Assembly: GCA_021793335.1 (NCBI GenBank)
Contig: JAJYSW010000078.1
Span: 1-12,930, forward strand
Source of the DNA: Actinomycetes bacterium
GTDB lineage: Bacteria; Actinomycetota; Actinomycetes; Mycobacteriales; Micromonosporaceae
Reading direction: 5' to 3'
Length of the DNA: 12,930 bases
The notes under the pieces are model-generated. The model did no database searches, was not told the DNA's origin, and saw only the letters and a list, made by a program, of their open reading frames with translations. Positions 7,163-12,930 of the stretch are shown one piece after another. A program made the position numbers and the translations under genes. Numbering within the stretch: the stretch's first letter is position 1; every line of letters starts with the position of its first letter.

Positions 7163-8149
7163 CTAGAACTGCCGGTTGGGAAGCTCGGCCTCGAATTCGT
7201 CGACGCCGAAGGCGTCCTCTACGACCGGCGTGAACTTCTCGACGTCCGCGCCGTCCGCGACCTGGACGACGAGATCCATCAGCTGGTCGCCGAAGACGGG
7301 GTTGCACTCGACGATGTAGTTGAGTTTTCCGTCGACGCCGGCCTGGAACCCGGCCTTGGAGCCGTCGACGATGATGATCTGGATGTCCGTGCCCGGCTCG
7401 TATCCGGCCTCTTCGATCGCCTGGATGGCGCCGAGGCCCATCTCGTCGTTGTGGGCGTACAGCAGGTCGATGTCCTCCAGGCCGTGGGTGGAGATGAAGG
7501 TCTCCATGACGGCCTTGCCGCCCTCGGCGGTGAAGTCGCCGGACTGGGAGTCGACCAGTTCGTACGAGAAGTCTTCGCCGTCGAGGATCTCGAAGAAGCC
7601 GGCCTCGCGGTCGTTGGCCGGAGCGGAGCCGACGGTGCCTTCGAGCTGGAGGATGCCGGTGGTCTCGTTCTCGGCGAACTCCTCGACCGTCCACGTGCCG
7701 GCCTTGCGGCCCTCTTCGACGAAGTCGGAGCCGATGCGGGTGACGTAGAGGTCCTCGTCGGCCTCTTCGATGCCGCGGTCGGCGAGGATCACGGGGATGC
7801 CGGCCTGTTCGGCGTCGGTGAGCACGTCGGTCCAGCCGGTCTCGACCACGGGCGCCAGGACGATGACGTCGACCTTCTGGGTGATGAAGTTGCGGATCGC
7901 CTCGATCTGCTTTTCCTGCTGCTGCTGTGCGTCGACGAACTGGAGATCGGCGATGCGGTCGTCGGCGTCGGCCGAATCCCGCACGGAGTCCGAGTTCGCG
8001 GTGCGCCAGGCGGATTCGGCGCCGACCTGGGCGAAGCCGACGACCAGGCCGTCGGAGCCGCCGCCGCCTTCGTCGTCGCCGCCGCCGCAGGCCGCCGCAC
8101 CGAGGAGCAGTGCGCCGGTCGCGATGCCGGCAAGGGTCTTCTTAAGCAC
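7163..8149 (-). CDS. ytfQ: Sugar-binding lipoprotein of ABC importer, YtfQ-like
   Basis: A 328-residue periplasmic-binding-protein-type lipoprotein. The N-terminus (MLKKTLAGIATGALLLGAAAC) is a lipoprotein signal peptide with the acylated Cys at 21, followed by a Gly/Asp linker. The mature part resembles E. coli YtfQ at several landmarks: VGFAQVGAESAWR (37-49), APVVETGW, LEGTVGSAPANDR, SQSGDFT and YAHNDEMGLGAIQAIEEAG. These landmarks suggest a galactofuranose-type ligand; the exact sugar is inference. The start is GTG 8149, with AAGG 9 nt upstream and a textbook signal peptide. An upstream in-frame ATG at 8197 would add a polar 16-residue extension and has no ribosome binding site. First gene of the import operon. 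Confidence 0.88.
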   Translation of the reverse strand: MLKKTLAGIATGALLLGAAACGGGDDEGGGGSDGLVVGFAQVGAESAWRTANSDSVRDSADADDRIADLQFVDAQQQQEKQIEAIRNFITQKVDVIVLAPVVETGWTDVLTDAEQAGIPVILADRGIEEADEDLYVTRIGSDFVEEGRKAGTWTVEEFAENETTGILQLEGTVGSAPANDREAGFFEILDGEDFSYELVDSQSGDFTAEGGKAVMETFISTHGLEDIDLLYAHNDEMGLGAIQAIEEAGYEPGTDIQIIIVDGSKAGFQAGVDGKLNYIVECNPVFGDQLMDLVVQVADGADVEKFTPVVEDAFGVDEFEAELPNRQF

Positions 8150-8166
8150 GGGGTGCTGCCTTCCTA

Positions 8167-8201
8167 TTGGATGTGATCGTGAGGGATTTGAATTCATCCA
8201 A
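8167..8201. repeat. 7-bp inverted repeat in the leader of the binding-protein gene
   Basis: ttggatg (8167-8173) and catccaa (8195-8201) are exact complements with a 21-bp spacer, and a tgaattca palindrome (8189-8196) overlaps the right arm. The element lies 18-52 bp upstream of the GTG start at 8149, between the putative promoter and the gene. It could be a leader hairpin or a sugar-repressor operator; no regulator gene is in the window. Confidence 0.4.
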
Positions 8202-8219
8202 GCTCATGTTATCGGTCAT

Positions 8220-8248
8220 ATCTTTGCCCTTGGCACCGGACGGGTCAA
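8220..8248 (-). promoter_or_regulatory. Possible promoter of the sugar import operon
   Basis: TTGACC on the minus strand (8248-8243) is a good -35 hexamer. Seventeen bases downstream lies AAAGAT (8225-8220), a mediocre -10; other spacings give GATATG or AGATAT. The operon must start between 8150 and 8316, and this is the best -35 there. Confidence 0.3.
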
Positions 8249-8316
8249 GACCGAACAGACTTCATGGCGTAACAATTCGGCAACACAGGGAAATCGGATG
8301 CGAAGGGAGCCGCGTG

Positions 8317-8898
8317 TTACGCCTGGGTCCCCCGAGGCCGCCAGAGCACGTCGCCGCCCGGATTCGCCGTGCGCGCCAAGACGAACAGCAAGTCCGAAAG
8401 CCGGTTGAGATAGGTCGCCGGGACCGGATGGGTGTCCTCCGGCTCCGCCTCCAGCAGCACCCACGTCGAACGCTCGGCGCGCCTGGCCACCGTGCACGCC
8501 TGATGCAGCAGCGAAGCGCCCGGCGTGCCACCGCGCAGGATGAAGGACCGCAGCGGTTGCAGATCGGCGTTGTACTCGTCGATCCAGCCTTCGAGACGCG
8601 AAATATAGCCCTCGTCGATGCGCAACGGCGGATGCTTCGGGTCCTCGACCACCGGAGTGGACAGATCGGCGCCCACATCGAACAGATCGTTCTGGACGCC
8701 CAGGAGCACTTCGGTCATGCGATCGTCGATCTCGCCTCGGTGCAGCGCCAAGGCCGTACCGACGACCGCGTTCAGTTCGTCGACGTCGCCGTACGCGGCG
8801 AGCCGCCGGTGCGTCTTCGGCACCCGTGAGAAGTCCGCGAGCCCGGTCGTGCCGTCATCGCCGGTTTTGGTGTAGATCCTGGTGAGATTGACCGCCAT
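8317..8898 (-). CDS. Cob(I)alamin adenosyltransferase, PduO type
   Basis: A 193-residue enzyme that transfers the adenosyl group of ATP to cob(I)alamin, making adenosylcobalamin for enzymes such as methylmalonyl-CoA mutase. The N-terminal TKTGDDGTTGL (10-20) is the PduO-family ATP-binding motif. The C-terminal part has RRAER (139-143) and YLNRLSDLLFVLAR (163-176), both conserved. The start is set at ATG 8898 because the resulting MAVNLTRIYTKTGDDG closely matches the start of the M. tuberculosis homologue (Rv1314c) as I remember it, and a TANNNT -10 box sits 7 nt upstream. An ATG at 8910 with GAGG upstream would add MVDG. It is divergent from the acyl-CoA dehydrogenase gene; the sugar operon follows on the same strand after 167 bp. 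Confidence 0.93.
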   Translation of the reverse strand: MAVNLTRIYTKTGDDGTTGLADFSRVPKTHRRLAAYGDVDELNAVVGTALALHRGEIDDRMTEVLLGVQNDLFDVGADLSTPVVEDPKHPPLRIDEGYISRLEGWIDEYNADLQPLRSFILRGGTPGASLLHQACTVARRAERSTWVLLEAEPEDTHPVPATYLNRLSDLLFVLARTANPGGDVLWRPRGTQA

Positions 8899-8917
8899 AC
8901 CGTCGACCATATAGCCT
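8888..8917 (+). promoter_or_regulatory. Candidate promoter for leaderless dehydrogenase mRNA
   Basis: TTGACC (8888-8893) and TAGCCT (8912-8917, TANNNT type) are 18 bp apart. The ATG at 8924 follows the -10 box by 6 nt and no Shine-Dalgarno is present, so the mRNA probably begins at the start codon. An overlapping TATAGC (8910-8915, 16-bp spacing) is an alternative -10. Confidence 0.5.
8906..8911 (-). promoter_or_regulatory. Candidate -10 box for leaderless adenosyltransferase mRNA
   Basis: TATGGT (8911-8906, minus strand) fits the actinobacterial TANNNT -10 pattern and ends 7 nt before the ATG at 8898, the spacing expected when transcription starts at the A of the start codon. If the true start is 8910 with its GAGG site, this box is coincidental. 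Confidence 0.4.
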
Positions 8918-8923
8918 CGCCTC

Positions 8924-9772
8924 ATGGCGCAAGTGGCGGTAATCGGTTCAGGACTCATGGGTTCGGGCATCGCGCAGGTGGCGGCCCTCGGAGCATGGGA
9001 CGTGACGCTGATCGACAGCGATCCGCGCGCGTTGGAACGGGCGGAGGCGGCCATCGGCGACTCCCTCGACAAGTTCGTCGCGAAGGCCGAGCTCGAACCC
9101 GACGACGCTCAGGCGGCCCGCCGCCGGATCGCCCCGACCACCGATCTGGAGCAGGCCGCCGAAGCCGACATCGTCGTGGAGGCCGTCTTCGAGCGCCTGA
9201 ACGTCAAACAGGAGGTCTTCGGACGACTCTCGGCGATCTGCGGGCCCGAGACCGTCCTGGCGACGAACACCTCGGCGATCCCGATCACGGAGATCGCGGC
9301 GGCCGCGACGCACCCCGAACGGGTCGTGGGCACCCACTTCTTCTCCCCCGTGCCGATGATGCGGCTGTGCGAACTGGTGCGCGGGCTGCACACCAGCGAC
9401 ACGGCGCTGGAGCGGGCGCGGTCGTTCGCCGAGAGCACCGGGAAAACATGCGTGGTGGTGAACCGCGACGTGGCCGGCTTCGCGACGACGCGGCTGATCT
9501 GCGCGTTCATCAACGAGGCGGCACGGCTCGTCGAAGACGGGGTGATCTCGGCCGAGGACCTCGACACGGCCTGTCGGCTGGGCTTCGGCCACCCGATGGG
9601 CCCCCTGGCCACGGCGGACCTGACGGGCGTGGACGTCATCACGCACGCGACGGAGAACATCTACGACGACACGGCCGACCCGAAGTTCTTTCCCCCGGCG
9701 CTGCTGCGCCGGATGGCGGCGGCGGGCGAACTGGGCCGCAAGAGCGGCAAGGGCTTCTTCTCTTACGAATGA
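8924..9772 (+). CDS. 3-hydroxybutyryl-CoA dehydrogenase (FadB2/Hbd type)
   Basis: A 282-residue NAD(P)-dependent L-3-hydroxyacyl-CoA dehydrogenase that interconverts 3-hydroxyacyl-CoA and 3-ketoacyl-CoA. The Rossmann dinucleotide motif GSGLMGSG is at 8-15 and the cofactor-selecting acid at about D31. The catalytic pair is H138 in HFFSPVPMMRLCE and E150, with S117 in TNTSAIPIT and a later VVNRDVAGF completing the active-site set. The C-terminal domain ends with the family's LGRKSGKGFFSYE. The length is standard for single-domain bacterial Hbd. It is the only plus-strand gene, divergent from the adenosyltransferase gene and convergent with the HadB-like gene 15 bp away, with no obvious terminator between. 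It probably works in fatty-acid or butyryl-CoA metabolism. Confidence 0.93.
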   Translation: MAQVAVIGSGLMGSGIAQVAALGAWDVTLIDSDPRALERAEAAIGDSLDKFVAKAELEPDDAQAARRRIAPTTDLEQAAEADIVVEAVFERLNVKQEVFGRLSAICGPETVLATNTSAIPITEIAAAATHPERVVGTHFFSPVPMMRLCELVRGLHTSDTALERARSFAESTGKTCVVVNRDVAGFATTRLICAFINEAARLVEDGVISAEDLDTACRLGFGHPMGPLATADLTGVDVITHATENIYDDTADPKFFPPALLRRMAAAGELGRKSGKGFFSYE

Positions 9773-9787
9773 GCGGACGCCGCGCGG

Positions 9788-10210
9788 TCAGTTCGCGGTG
9801 AGCGTCGCCCGCGCCGGGGCCAGGACCTTGTCGCCGCCGCTGAGGACCGCGATCGCGAGTTCGAGCGAGTCGGCGTCGACCTTGCGGACCTTGGCCTCCA
9901 TCTCGACGACGGCGCCGGAGTCGGCCGGGACGACGACGGGCTTGGCGAAACGGGCCGAGAACGCGCCGAGCGAGGCGTCGAGTTCCGCTTCGGCCGCCCA
10001 TTCGAGCACCGCGCGGGAGACCAGACCCATCGTGTACATGCCGTGGGCGATGACGTTCGGCAGCCCGGCGGCCTTGGCCGCGGCCTCATCGAGATGGATG
10101 GGGTTGTGATCCCCCGAGGCTTCGGCGTACGCCGTGAGATCGGCGCGATCGACGGTGAACTCGGTGGTGAACACCACGTCCCCCGCGGAGAGTCCGGCGA
10201 AGACGCTCAT
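9788..10210 (-). CDS. MaoC-family (R)-hydratase / 3-hydroxyacyl dehydratase subunit, HadB-like
   Basis: A 140-residue hotdog-fold protein with the complete hydratase-2 motif at 28-58. The SGDHNPIH core supplies the catalytic Asp34 and His39, with the same spacing as Asp31/His36 of PhaJ. It ends with the usual FAKPVVVPADSG and FSARF surroundings. By analogy with mycobacterial HadAB it is the catalytic partner of the adjacent HadA-like protein. The substrate would be a (3R)-hydroxyacyl thioester, but without mycolic-acid context the chain length is unknown. The ATG at 10210 overlaps the HadA-like stop by ATGA, indicating coupled, stoichiometric synthesis. Last gene of the rpmG operon. Confidence 0.9.
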   Translation of the reverse strand: MSVFAGLSAGDVVFTTEFTVDRADLTAYAEASGDHNPIHLDEAAAKAAGLPNVIAHGMYTMGLVSRAVLEWAAEAELDASLGAFSARFAKPVVVPADSGAVVEMEAKVRKVDADSLELAIAVLSGGDKVLAPARATLTAN

Positions 10211-10605
10211 GCCTCACCCCCGGCCACGAAGAGCGTGGTCCAGACCTCGGCCGCAAGGCCCTCCTCGTCGGTGACGTCGGTGCGCAGGGCGAGGAGGTCG
10301 TTGCCCGAGACGGTCTTGATCGACTCGACCGTGACGGTGCAGGAGACCCGGTCGCCCGCGCGCAGCTCGCGGTGGTACGCGAACCGCTGCTCGCGGTGCA
10401 GGACCTTGCTGAAGTCGAGCCCGAAATCGGGGTCTTCGATGAGCGGGTCCGCCGCGGGGAGCGTGAGGGAGATCAAGTAGGTGGGCGGTACGGCGTCGGT
10501 GTCGCTCATGCCGAGGGCACGCGCGAACCGCGTCACCGACTCGGCGGTGATCACCGCCGGTGCAGTGGTCGGCAGGGAGCGTCCCACATACGAAGTGTTG
10601 AGCAT
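10207..10605 (-). CDS. MaoC N-terminal-type protein, HadA-like non-catalytic subunit
   Basis: A 132-residue hotdog protein of the MaoC_dehydrat_N/FAS1 dehydratase-region type. It has the PPTYLISL element (40-47) and the HREQRFAYHRELRAGDRVSC block (70-89), but no D-x-N-P-x-H catalytic motif. That is what is known for HadA, which shapes the acyl-binding tunnel while HadB carries the catalytic residues. Start ATG 10605 lies 16 bp after the rpmG stop and lacks a clear Shine-Dalgarno, so its translation may depend on rpmG. It is about 25 residues shorter than mycobacterial HadA. Gene order rpmG-hadA-hadB is conserved widely in actinobacteria. Confidence 0.88.
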   Translation of the reverse strand: MLNTSYVGRSLPTTAPAVITAESVTRFARALGMSDTDAVPPTYLISLTLPAADPLIEDPDFGLDFSKVLHREQRFAYHRELRAGDRVSCTVTVESIKTVSGNDLLALRTDVTDEEGLAAEVWTTLFVAGGEA

Positions 10606-10621
10606 GCCGGGCGAGTGGAGC

Positions 10622-10789
10622 CTAGCGGGTCTCTTTGTGCACCCGTGAGGTCTTGCAGCGCGCGCAGTACTTCTTGAGTTCGAGCCGGTCGGGGTTGTTC
10701 CGCCGGTTCTTCTTCGTGATGTAGTTGCGCTCCTTGCACTCCACGCACGCCATGGTGATCTTGGGGCGAACGTCAGTAGCCTTGGCCAC
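10622..10789 (-). CDS. rpmG: 50S ribosomal protein L33
   Basis: A 55-residue basic ribosomal protein with two CxxC pairs (C15/C18 and C42/C45), the zinc-binding form of L33. The sequence ITMACVECKERNYITKKN and CARCKTSRVHKETR is diagnostic. The start is GTG 10789, preceded by AGGAAGG eight bases upstream and giving the family's normal length. A possible promoter and a flanking inverted repeat lie between it and tRNA-Met. It leads the operon with the HadA- and HadB-like genes. Confidence 0.96.
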   Translation of the reverse strand: MAKATDVRPKITMACVECKERNYITKKNRRNNPDRLELKKYCARCKTSRVHKETR

Positions 10790-10865
10790 GATGAGTGCCT
10801 TCCTCGTAACTCGGCGGACCCTCGGGGCCCACCTGATTGACAAAACACAGGACGAACTGAGAACA

Positions 10866-10896
10866 GCGTCGACCAGTCTAGCTCGGTAGTCGACGC
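10866..10896. repeat. 8-bp inverted repeat flanking the rpmG -10 box
   Basis: gcgtcgac (10866-10873) and gtcgacgc (10889-10896) are exact complements with a 15-bp spacer that contains the putative -10 hexamer. It may be an operator, or a hairpin ending the tRNA transcript, since it starts about 10 nt after the tRNA-Met 3' end. Confidence 0.5.
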
Positions 10897-10903
10897 CGAA
10901 CAA
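10875..10903 (-). promoter_or_regulatory. rpmG: Candidate promoter of the rpmG operon
   Basis: TTGTTC (10903-10898) and TAGACT (10880-10875) on the minus strand are separated by exactly 17 bp, putting the transcript start near 10868 and leaving a leader of about 80 nt. The -35 box abuts the 3' end of tRNA-Met. Confidence 0.5.
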
Positions 10904-10906
10904 AAG

Positions 10907-10978
10907 TAGCGATGGCCGGGATCGAACCGGCGACACAACGATTATGAGTCGTTTGCTCTACCACTGAGCTACACCGCC
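10907..10978 (-). tRNA. tRNA-Met (anticodon CAT)
   Basis: A 72-nt cloverleaf: acceptor GGCGGTG with CATCGCT (two G-U pairs), D-stem GCTC/GAGC, anticodon stem AACGA/TCGTT with loop CTCATAA, T-stem GCCGG/CCGGC with TTCGATC loop, discriminator A. The CCA tail is not encoded. Acceptor pairing through the first position suggests elongator rather than initiator Met, although an Ile-decoding (lysidine) tRNA also carries CAT and cannot be excluded by anticodon alone; the conserved Thr-Met-rpmG order favours Met. Confidence 0.93.
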
Positions 10979-11078
10979 GTGTGCCCACTGCCACCGGAAG
11001 CATCTGCAGAAGGCGGCCGAGGCACTGCGTCGACGTCCGGATAGCAAGCTTCACCGGGGTCTGCGGACAGCGCCACCG

Positions 11079-11151
11079 AGCCCCAAAACGGAATCGAACC
11101 GTTGACCTTCTCCTTACCATGGAGACGCTCTGCCGACTGAGCTATTGGGGC
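11079..11151 (-). tRNA. tRNA-Thr (anticodon GGT)
   Basis: A 73-nt cloverleaf: acceptor GCCCCAA/TTGGGGC fully paired, D-stem GCTC/GAGC, anticodon stem TCTCC/GGAGA with loop ATGGTAA, T-stem AACGG/CCGTT with TTCGATT loop, discriminator T. CCA is not encoded. It is followed after 100 bp by tRNA-Met on the same strand; the spacer holds nothing I recognise. Confidence 0.95.
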
Positions 11152-11177
11152 GCTCGCGTTCTCACGCGGCCTTGACA

Positions 11178-11183
11178 AGAGTA
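11178..11183 (-). promoter_or_regulatory. Possible -10 box for the tRNA transcript
   Basis: TACTCT on the minus strand (TANNNT type) lies 26 bp upstream of the mature tRNA-Thr 5' end, in the short gap after the EAL gene. The -35 region 17-18 bp further upstream is poor. Confidence 0.3.
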
Positions 11184-11235
11184 CATGATCCAGTCCGGTC
11201 TTCCGAAGCGGGGCCTGCGGTGCGGTTCAGACCAC

Positions 11236-11258
11236 AGCCCGGCCCGCGGGCCGGGGCT
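11236..11258 (-). terminator. GC-rich hairpin after the GGDEF/EAL gene
   Basis: 11238-11255 is a perfect 18-bp palindrome (cccggcccg and its complement), and the flanking bases extend pairing with one bulge. It begins right at the stop codon of the EAL gene (11258-11260). There is no T-run, so it fits the T-less terminators frequent in actinobacteria. Confidence 0.5.
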
Positions 11259-12930
11259 CAGGCCGGCCCAGGCCGCTCGGGGCCGCCCCGAGCGCCACCC
11301 TGCGTCTCCAGCCAGGCCGCGAAGCGGTCGGGCGGGAGGGGCCTGGAGAAGTAGTAGCCCTGACCGGTCTCGCATTCCATCGCCCGCAGCTGGTCGACCG
11401 TCTGGTGCGTCTCGATGCCCTCGGCGACCACGTCGATCTCGAAGTGCCTGGCCAGCCCCAGCACCGCCTTGACGATCGCGCGGTCGTCGGCGTCGGTGTC
11501 CATGCCCTGGACGAACCGCAGATCGATCTTGATCTCCTGGACCGGCAGCCGCCGCAGGTACGCCAGCGAGGAGTACCCGGTCCCGAAATCGTCGACCGAC
11601 AGCCGCACACCCATCGCGTGCAGCCGGTCCAGCCCCGGTGCGCGCTTGGAGCCGTCGGCGACCATGTCGTCCTCGGTGATCTCGAACGTCAGCCGCTCGG
11701 GCGGCACCTGGTAGCGCTCCAGCAACTCGGCCACCCGGCCGGGGAAATGCGGATCGGCGAGCGTCCGCGGCGAGAGGTTCACCGCCATCCGCAGCGGGCC
11801 GTCCGCTCCCGCCCACTCGACGGACCGCCGCAGGGTCTCGGCCAGCACCATCTCGGTGAGCTGCCCCAGCTGCGCGGTGCTGCCGGCGATCGCGACGAAT
11901 TCCTCCGGCCCGACCGGTCCGTACGTCGGGTGCGGCCAGCGCACCAGGGCCTCGGCTCCGGCCAGAGCCCCGTCGGCGAGGCGGACCTTCGGCTGGAAGT
12001 GGACTTCGAGCTCGTCGCGGTCGAGGGCCCGGCGCAGGTCGGCGGCCAGGCCGATGCGGCGCAGGCTCTCGGATTCGAGGCCCGAGTGGTAGGTCTGGAC
12101 GCCGTCGCCGGTGTGCTTGGCCTGCCGGGTGGCGGTATCCACTCTTTGGAGGAGCTCGTCGGCATCGGTGGCGAAGTCCGGGTGCGTGACGACGCCGACG
12201 GCGGCCGAGACCTCGACGGCGATCCCACCGAACTCGAACGGCCCCTGGACTTCGAGGCGCAGCCGCCGAGCGGTCTCGACGGCGGCCTCGGTGGAGGGCA
12301 GGCGCGTCTGGAGGATGAACTCGTCGGAGTCGATGCGGCCGATGAACGAGGCGTCCGGGGCGTACCGGGTCAGGCGCCTGCTGAACTCGACGAGGAGCGC
12401 ATCGCCCGCGTCGTGGCCGAGGGCGTCGTTGATCTCGTGCATGCCGTCCACATCGAACATGAGAACGGCGGCGACCTCGCCGGGCACGGTGATGGCGATC
12501 GCCTCCTGGAGGGCCTTGAGGCTGCGCCGCCGGTTCGCCAGGCCGGTGACCGGATCATGGTAGGCGTCGTAGCGGAGCTGGTCGACCAGGCGCGCATTGT
12601 CGACGGCGACGCCCACCTGCGCGGCGACGGTTTCGAGCAGCTGCATGTCCACTTCAAGGAAGTGGGTGTTCTCGCCGCCGATGCGGTCGACGACGGAGAG
12701 ACAGCCGTAGACCTCCTCGCCCGAGCGCAGCGGGACAAGCATCGCACCGCGCAGACCGGCTGCGGTCAGGATTTCGCGATGGCGCTTGCTGCCCGTCTTG
12801 GGCCCGAGGAGCATGGGCCGATGGGATTCGATCACTTCGCGCTGGAGCTCCCGGGGCAGTGGGTCGAGGTCGGTGAGGCCGAGGTCGTCGACGCCCGCGG
12901 TGAGGCGGGTCTCGGGGTAGCGCCCGGCGG
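11258..12930 (-). CDS. GAF-GGDEF-EAL c-di-GMP signalling protein, 5' end outside the window
   Basis: 556 residues are visible; the N-terminus is beyond the right edge. A GAF-like domain (about residues 1-118 of the visible part) ends in a helical linker, then GGDEF starts at HDPVTGLANRR. The metal-binding FDVD is kept, but the signature is DSDEF (12317-12331) in place of GGDEF and no RxxD inhibitory site precedes it, so cyclase activity is doubtful. The EAL domain has EALVRW (EAL at 11945-11953), NLSP, FEITE, DDFGTGYSSL, IKID, AEGIET and GQGYYFSRP, that is, all metal and catalytic residues, so it should hydrolyse c-di-GMP to pGpG. No membrane segment is visible. The degenerate GGDEF may bind GTP to regulate the EAL domain, as in known hybrids, and the GAF domain probably senses a small ligand. 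Confidence 0.92.
   Translation of the reverse strand, partial: AGRYPETRLTAGVDDLGLTDLDPLPRELQREVIESHRPMLLGPKTGSKRHREILTAAGLRGAMLVPLRSGEEVYGCLSVVDRIGGENTHFLEVDMQLLETVAAQVGVAVDNARLVDQLRYDAYHDPVTGLANRRRSLKALQEAIAITVPGEVAAVLMFDVDGMHEINDALGHDAGDALLVEFSRRLTRYAPDASFIGRIDSDEFILQTRLPSTEAAVETARRLRLEVQGPFEFGGIAVEVSAAVGVVTHPDFATDADELLQRVDTATRQAKHTGDGVQTYHSGLESESLRRIGLAADLRRALDRDELEVHFQPKVRLADGALAGAEALVRWPHPTYGPVGPEEFVAIAGSTAQLGQLTEMVLAETLRRSVEWAGADGPLRMAVNLSPRTLADPHFPGRVAELLERYQVPPERLTFEITEDDMVADGSKRAPGLDRLHAMGVRLSVDDFGTGYSSLAYLRRLPVQEIKIDLRFVQGMDTDADDRAIVKAVLGLARHFEIDVVAEGIETHQTVDQLRAMECETGQGYYFSRPLPPDRFAAWLETQGGARGGPERPGPA

Noticed and set aside
8253..8300. LacI-type operator at gtaacaattcggcaac upstream of the sugar operon
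   Set aside because: Only three of eight half-site positions are symmetric, not better than chance in this region.

Overview
The window comes from a high-GC actinobacterium. This is inferred from strong G/C bias at third codon positions, the tRNA-Thr / tRNA-Met / rpmG / MaoC-MaoC order that is characteristic of Actinomycetota, and the M. tuberculosis-like look of the adenosyltransferase and HadA/HadB-type proteins. I cannot assign a genus. Almost everything is read from the minus strand; the single plus-strand gene is a 3-hydroxyacyl-CoA dehydrogenase. The left and right ends cut through genes.

Layout from left to right. (1) At 1-768 (minus) is a PD-(D/E)XK, Rpn/YhgA-like protein that runs off the left edge; its C-terminal tail is a 12-bp tandem repeat encoding EEGR-type units. 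(2) 769-1139 holds no intact gene. It contains a pair of nested inverted repeats, a short orphan stretch with coding character (possible gene remnant), and a 30-bp tandem repeat array whose last unit forms a perfect hairpin overlapping the end of the next gene. (3) 1140-3151 (minus) is a three-gene operon: ABC exporter ATPase, ABC-2 permease, and a small Cro/CI-type regulator. Its promoter region carries symmetric GTAGA/TCTAC motifs that could be the regulator's operator. (4) 3294-8149 (minus) is a complete ribose/galactose-type sugar import operon in the order binding lipoprotein, dual ATPase, permease, permease. It most resembles the E. coli galactofuranose system YtfQ-YtfR-YtfT-YjfF. Translational ATGA overlaps link the last three genes, a strong hairpin follows the binding-protein gene, and a perfect 11-bp stem hairpin closes the operon. 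(5) 8317-8898 (minus) is a PduO-type cobalamin adenosyltransferase, divergent from the plus-strand 3-hydroxybutyryl-CoA dehydrogenase at 8924-9772. The two start only 25 bp apart, and both appear to have back-to-back leaderless promoters. (6) 9788-10789 (minus) is the operon rpmG, HadA-like, HadB-like, preceded by tRNA-Met (10907-10978) and tRNA-Thr (11079-11151). (7) 11258 to the right edge (minus) is a GAF-GGDEF-EAL signalling protein with a degenerate GGDEF motif and an intact EAL phosphodiesterase site.

Functionally the window combines an import system for a furanose sugar, a self-regulated export pump, B12 cofactor activation, fatty acyl (de)hydration and oxidation enzymes, translation components, and c-di-GMP turnover. 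I found no unmistakably new multi-gene system. The most interesting signals are regulatory: the 30-bp repeat array, the abutting leaderless promoters, the operator-like repeats ahead of the exporter, and the inverted repeat wrapped around the rpmG promoter.
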